NCBI GenBank assembly: GCA_913009915.1
Contig: CAJVYZ010000038.1
Coordinates: 1-10,692 of the forward strand
From: an uncultured Gemmatimonadota bacterium
GTDB lineage: Bacteria; Gemmatimonadota; Gemmatimonadetes; Gemmatimonadales; GWC2-71-9
DNA: 10,692 nt
Reading direction: 5' to 3'
Position 1 is the first letter of the stretch; every line of letters begins with the position of its first letter. Below the pieces are notes generated by a model. It was not told the DNA's origin, made no database searches, and saw only the letters and a program-made list of their open reading frames with translations. Made by a program: the position numbers and the translations under genes. This document shows positions 7,963 to 10,692 of the stretch, piece by piece.

Positions 7963-8009
7963 GAACGTTCCGGGCAGCCGGCGCCATCAAACCCACTCGC
8001 GCCCGCAAG

Positions 8010-8201
8010 CTACAGAGCGATGCCCAATGGAAACAGCACGCAGTACCCCAGAACCAACAGTACCGCGGCCGCGCTCGCGCTGCCAGCACCCAACAACAAA
8101 TATCCCCCGGTGAGGGACACCATCGCCGCCCCGAGGAGAACGACATTGCGTCGCCCCAGCGAGGAGCGGCGGGTGGAACCACTAGAAGCCTGATTGGACA
8201 T
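8010..8201 (-). CDS. Small two-helix membrane protein, function unknown
   Basis: A 63-residue protein with a polar, Ser/Arg-rich N-terminus (MSNQASSGSTRRSSLGRR) and two hydrophobic segments at about 20-38 and 43-62 separated by a short Gly/Ser turn; it ends almost immediately after the second helix. The pattern (RRNVVLLGAAM, GGYLLLGAGSASA, LLVLGYCVLFPLGIAL) resembles small conserved inner-membrane proteins of the DUF3098 kind, but I cannot confirm this. The ATG has only a weak ribosome binding site (CCAGG). A possible promoter lies so close upstream that the mRNA could be nearly leaderless. It precedes tRNA-Val by 47 bp. Confidence 0.75.
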   Translation of the reverse strand: MSNQASSGSTRRSSLGRRNVVLLGAAMVSLTGGYLLLGAGSASAAAVLLVLGYCVLFPLGIAL

Positions 8202-8209
8202 AAGCCTGG

Positions 8210-8238
8210 AGATTAGTCGTCCGTCAGGGCGAGGTCAA
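8210..8238 (-). promoter_or_regulatory. Possible sigma-70 promoter for the small membrane protein / tRNA-Val
   Basis: The minus strand has TTGACC (8238-8233, five of six to the -35 consensus), a 17-bp spacer and TAATCT (8215-8210, three of six but with the key TA...T positions). The predicted start site would be only about two bases before the ATG at 8201, implying a nearly leaderless message. It is the only promoter-like pair I noticed in the 159 bp gap 8202-8360, which otherwise shows no gene or clear terminator. Confidence 0.33.
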
Positions 8239-8360
8239 GCTCGACGCCACTCGCCCCACTCCCCCTAAGTTCACACGCCGCAGTCGCTTGCCTATGCTTC
8301 ATGGCAACGGACGTGCCACCGGATGATTGCAGCACAGTGCAGTTCTCCCAGCCCCCCCAC

Positions 8361-9272
8361 TCAGTCATCGGGACCAGACTGTCCTTCCTGGGGGACGGTC
8401 GTGCCCTCCCCACCAGAGGTGTCCGTATCACTGTGCCATTCGGCTACATCCCAGCCGTGGTCCAGGGCCGCCCGGCGGGGCCGGTCGCGGCGGCGGCGCT
8501 GCCAGTGCGCCACCAGGACGACGGCGGCGAGAATCAGCCACATCCCTCCCGCCGCCAACCAGGTGAGAAAACTGTAGCGCCGGCGCACGGTCTTCTGCCA
8601 CACGAGTTCGAACCCACCCGGGGTATATCCGGTCGTCGCGATCACGGCGGCCTCGAATCCGTAGCCTCCACGCAGTCGGTCGAACAATGGCGCCAGTGTC
8701 CTGGTGGGATTGCGGCGAGCCAGTTCCAGGACGGCCGTGATGGCCAGCGCGTAGGCGGTACCCGCCGTGAAACTAGAACCCCTGAGCGCCGAGTTCAGTT
8801 CCTCCAGGGACGGCACCCGACGACGAATGACGGTCACGTTCAATCCCCAGCCATCCAGACGGCCAAACTCGCCGGCGGCCCAACCGGCGTACCCTTCGTC
8901 GAACCACAGCGGCACTCGTCCCTCCACCATTTGGTGGAGGGCCAGATGGGCCATTTCGTGCCGCAGAGTTTCCCGAACGGCATCGTCGTCGGCTCGGAGC
9001 ACGATGGTGCGCGACTGGGGGAACGCTAGGCCGACCCCCCAGTTGGGCACGCGACCGCGGGCCAGCCGGCTGAATTCGTCATCGTCGGGGACGAGAATCA
9101 GCCGCACGGCGCCAAGATCGACCCGGCCCAGCGCGGGCCACTCAACCGGTCGGTCGGCCACCTCAGCTAGGGCAATGGCCAAATCGGCGTCACCAGCCCA
9201 ACTGACGGCGGTGACGTCCCCGACCTGAGTTGCGGTCGGTTCCGCCGGCTGTTGCAGGAGACCGAGAATCAG
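8361..9272 (-). CDS. Membrane-anchored HExxH metallopeptidase (peptidase MA-like)
   Basis: A putative zinc peptidase of the MA clan, gluzincin-like. It has HEMAH (residues 105-109 from the CTG at 9272) followed by WFDEGYAGW (123-131), where Glu126 is the likely third metal ligand. One membrane helix lies near the C-terminus (SFLTWLAAGGMWLILAAVVL, about 234-256), then a basic stop-transfer (HWQRRRRDRPRR) and an acidic, disordered tail. The catalytic domain is therefore expected outside the cytoplasm if the N-terminus is exported. The frame is open from 9293 and begins with a hydrophobic run (ALQFVLILGLLQQPAEP) that looks like a signal peptide, yet it holds no ATG, GTG or TTG before 9182. I use the CTG at 9272, which overlaps the TPR stop as CTGA. 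A TTG at 9182 would remove the signal-like segment; a single-base sequence error is another explanation. Confidence 0.87.
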   Translation of the reverse strand: MILGLLQQPAEPTATQVGDVTAVSWAGDADLAIALAEVADRPVEWPALGRVDLGAVRLILVPDDDEFSRLARGRVPNWGVGLAFPQSRTIVLRADDDAVRETLRHEMAHLALHQMVEGRVPLWFDEGYAGWAAGEFGRLDGWGLNVTVIRRRVPSLEELNSALRGSSFTAGTAYALAITAVLELARRNPTRTLAPLFDRLRGGYGFEAAVIATTGYTPGGFELVWQKTVRRRYSFLTWLAAGGMWLILAAVVLVAHWQRRRRDRPRRAALDHGWDVAEWHSDTDTSGGEGTTVPQEGQSGPDD

Positions 9273-10141
9273 GACGAACTGGAGCGCGGGATCTCACCTC
9301 CCGAATCGACCAGCTCGACCATTTCCTGGCAGCGTTTGCCCCAGGGATTGAACTTGTTGGCCTTGAATCCATCGGCCCAGGTTTCGCGGGCCGCCTCTCG
9401 CTCACCGGCGAACCACTGGGCACGGCCCAACTCGAAGTAGGCCTCGACGAGATTGGGTCCCAATTCGAGGGTCTTGGAGAGGAAGGACTGCGCGTCCTGG
9501 TACATCTCGCGTTCGAGGTAGACGAGGCCGAGGTAGAAGTGGGCGTACAGCGTTGCCTTGCGATCATTGGCCAGCCGGATGGCCTTGGACAGATGCTCGA
9601 TCGACTCGCCGAAGATGCCCTTCTTGAGGCAGATATACCCCACGTTGATCCGCGCGAGCGAGTTGGCCGGTTCCTTGGTGAGGACCTTGGAGAACGTCGC
9701 GAGGGCATCGTCGTAGTCTTCGTTGAGCATCTGGGCCCACCCGAGGAGCGACCGCGCCTGGGTATCGTCCGGGGCCAACGACAGTGCCTTGTTGAGCGCC
9801 TGAATGGCACCGGTGTGGTCGCCGAGTGAAATCAGGCTCCACCCCTTCTCGATATAGGTGGAAGCCCCGAGATGGTCGGCGTGCACCGCCGGCCTGGCGC
9901 CGGTGAATTGGGGGGCCTGGGCCCCGTCAGCGGTTCCCGACAGCTGCTTGTAGCGCTCCACCAGGGTCCGGATGTTCTCCTTGAGCCCGGTGAGGTCTGA
10001 CAGCGCGCCGTCGACTTCCTTGAAATAGGCGATGATCTCGCGCTTCACCGCCTCGCGTTCGGCCTGGGCAACGGCTTGTTCCAGTCGCCGCTCGATGTCC
10101 CCGTACCGGGCGCGCAGTTCGGCAAGCCAGGACTCGGTCAT
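9269..10141 (-). CDS. Coiled-coil/TPR protein linked to cheW
   Basis: A 290-residue protein without signal peptide, probably cytoplasmic. Residues 1-75 are charged and helical, probably a coiled coil (RRLEQAVAQAEREAVKREI, then LKENIRTLVERYKQL). Residues about 93-275 form roughly five TPR units with the usual W/G/Y/A spacing (TYIEKGWSLISLGDHTGAIQ, ARINVGYICLKKGIFGESIE, AHFYLGLVYLEREMYQDAQS, AYFELGRAQWFAGEREAARE). The role is unknown; TPRs suggest a scaffold. The ATG is preceded by GGAGG about 10 bases upstream and overlaps the cheW stop as ATGA, pointing to coupled translation and a possible role in the same chemosensory-type pathway. The stop overlaps the proposed start of the peptidase gene. 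Confidence 0.93.
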   Translation of the reverse strand: MTESWLAELRARYGDIERRLEQAVAQAEREAVKREIIAYFKEVDGALSDLTGLKENIRTLVERYKQLSGTADGAQAPQFTGARPAVHADHLGASTYIEKGWSLISLGDHTGAIQALNKALSLAPDDTQARSLLGWAQMLNEDYDDALATFSKVLTKEPANSLARINVGYICLKKGIFGESIEHLSKAIRLANDRKATLYAHFYLGLVYLEREMYQDAQSFLSKTLELGPNLVEAYFELGRAQWFAGEREAARETWADGFKANKFNPWGKRCQEMVELVDSGGEIPRSSSS

Positions 10142-10481
10142 TGGCCAGGGTCCTCCGCAGATCGGCTGTTCCCGGTTTCTTCCAGTTGCAGCCGTTCCCT
10201 GGAATTGAACAGCTTTCCCGCGTTCAACATGACGACCGTGTCGCTACCGTGCGTCAACATGCCTGCGATGTATTGCGCGGCTAGGCCGCGCACCATCTTG
10301 GGCGGAGTGCTGATGGACGCCACATCAACCCGGTGTACATCGAGCACCCGGTCGACCAGGACCGCCACGGGATGTTCATCCACACGAATGACTATCAGTC
10401 TGCTCTCCTCGCCGATCTCCGGCGCGACACTCAGTCTCTTGCGCAGGTCGACGACGGGCATGACGTCATCACCGTAGGGAA
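10138..10481 (-). CDS. cheW: CheW-domain protein, C-terminal part only
   Basis: The C-terminal 114 residues of a CheW-like adaptor, the protein that couples chemoreceptors to the CheA kinase. The frame can be read from the adapter junction as FPYGDDVMPVVDLRKRL, then RLIVIRVDEHPVAVLVDRV and VDVASISTPPKMVRG, which follow the CheW-domain pattern (v.pvvdLr.rl, then a.lVD.v..v). Met at 10461 is internal and not the start. The 5' part is missing because the contig runs into adapter at 10482. CheW domains also occur in CheV and CheA; the short tail ending soon after the domain favours CheW or another stand-alone adaptor. The stop overlaps the TPR gene start by four bases. Confidence 0.88.
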
Positions 10482-10539
10482 AGATCGGAAGAGCGTCGTG
10501 TAGGGAAAGAGTGTAGATCTCGGTGGTCGCCGTATCATT
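10482..10539 (-). other. Exact Illumina universal adapter (reverse complement), not genomic
   Basis: All 58 bases match the reverse complement of the Illumina universal (P5) adapter, beginning AGATCGGAAGAGC and ending GTATCATT. It joins the cheW frame directly and is followed by a homopolymer A run, the signature of a read that passed through a short insert into the adapter. It should be trimmed. Confidence 0.99.
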
Positions 10540-10692
10540 AAAAAAAAAAATATCGTCACTCCCTTCAGGTTTGCCTTTATGCTACTCTGTCCTATGACGG
10601 CTCCCCTCGCTTTCCTTCTTCTCTTCCGTTTATTGCTGCCGTTCGTGCTTATTATGTTCATCCACTCACCATTCACCCGTGCCGTCTCGTCC
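10540..10692. other. Poly-A and post-adapter read noise
   Basis: Eleven A residues (10540-10550) follow the adapter. Then come 142 bases rich in C and T and visibly lower in GC than the rest, with no recognisable gene, repeat or motif. This is what base calling returns after the end of the library molecule, so it should not be treated as biological. An open frame that spans it and the adapter on the minus strand (10431-10676) is spurious. Confidence 0.9.

Noticed and set aside
10540..10550. Poly-A run considered as a poly(A) tail or terminator tract
   Set aside because: It follows directly on an exact sequencing adapter and is a known run-off artefact.

Overview
The window is about 10.4 kb of GC-rich bacterial chromosome with every gene on the minus strand. 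Both ends carry Illumina adapter sequence instead of genome. The content is cell-envelope and division housekeeping plus the edge of a chemosensory-type operon. The organism is probably Gram-negative with meso-diaminopimelate peptidoglycan, because MurE carries the DNPR motif. A FtsI with one C-terminal PASTA domain, a dcw cluster next to a tRNA, TPR proteins and a MA-type membrane peptidase together suggest Gemmatimonadota or a neighbouring phylum. That placement is inference; no database search was possible.

Layout in the direction of transcription (right to left). At the right end, 10540-10692 is a poly-A run and noise and 10482-10539 is an exact adapter. They cut off a CheW-domain gene (10138-10481). 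Its stop overlaps the start of a coiled-coil/TPR gene (9269-10141). That gene is followed by a membrane-anchored HExxH peptidase (8361-9272) with an unresolved start codon. After about 160 bp come a 63-residue two-helix membrane protein (8010-8201), tRNA-Val(UAC) (7888-7962), a secreted TPR protein (6042-7781) and tRNA-Asp(GUC) (5914-5988) with a hairpin behind it.

The rest is a dcw cluster: rsmH, ftsL, ftsI/PBP, murE, murF. Gene junctions overlap or are only 13 bp apart, so it reads as one operon. RsmH methylates 16S rRNA, FtsL and FtsI work in the divisome at the septum, and MurE and MurF add meso-diaminopimelate and D-Ala-D-Ala to the UDP-MurNAc peptide that becomes the substrate of the transpeptidase. 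murF is cut in frame at position 56, where a degraded adapter copy (1-55) begins.

I found no new defence, mobile or CRISPR-like system. The most important observations are that the contig ends are sequencing artefacts, that rsmH and the peptidase lack a conventional start codon where one is expected, and that the tRNA-Asp hairpin overlaps the only conventional rsmH start.
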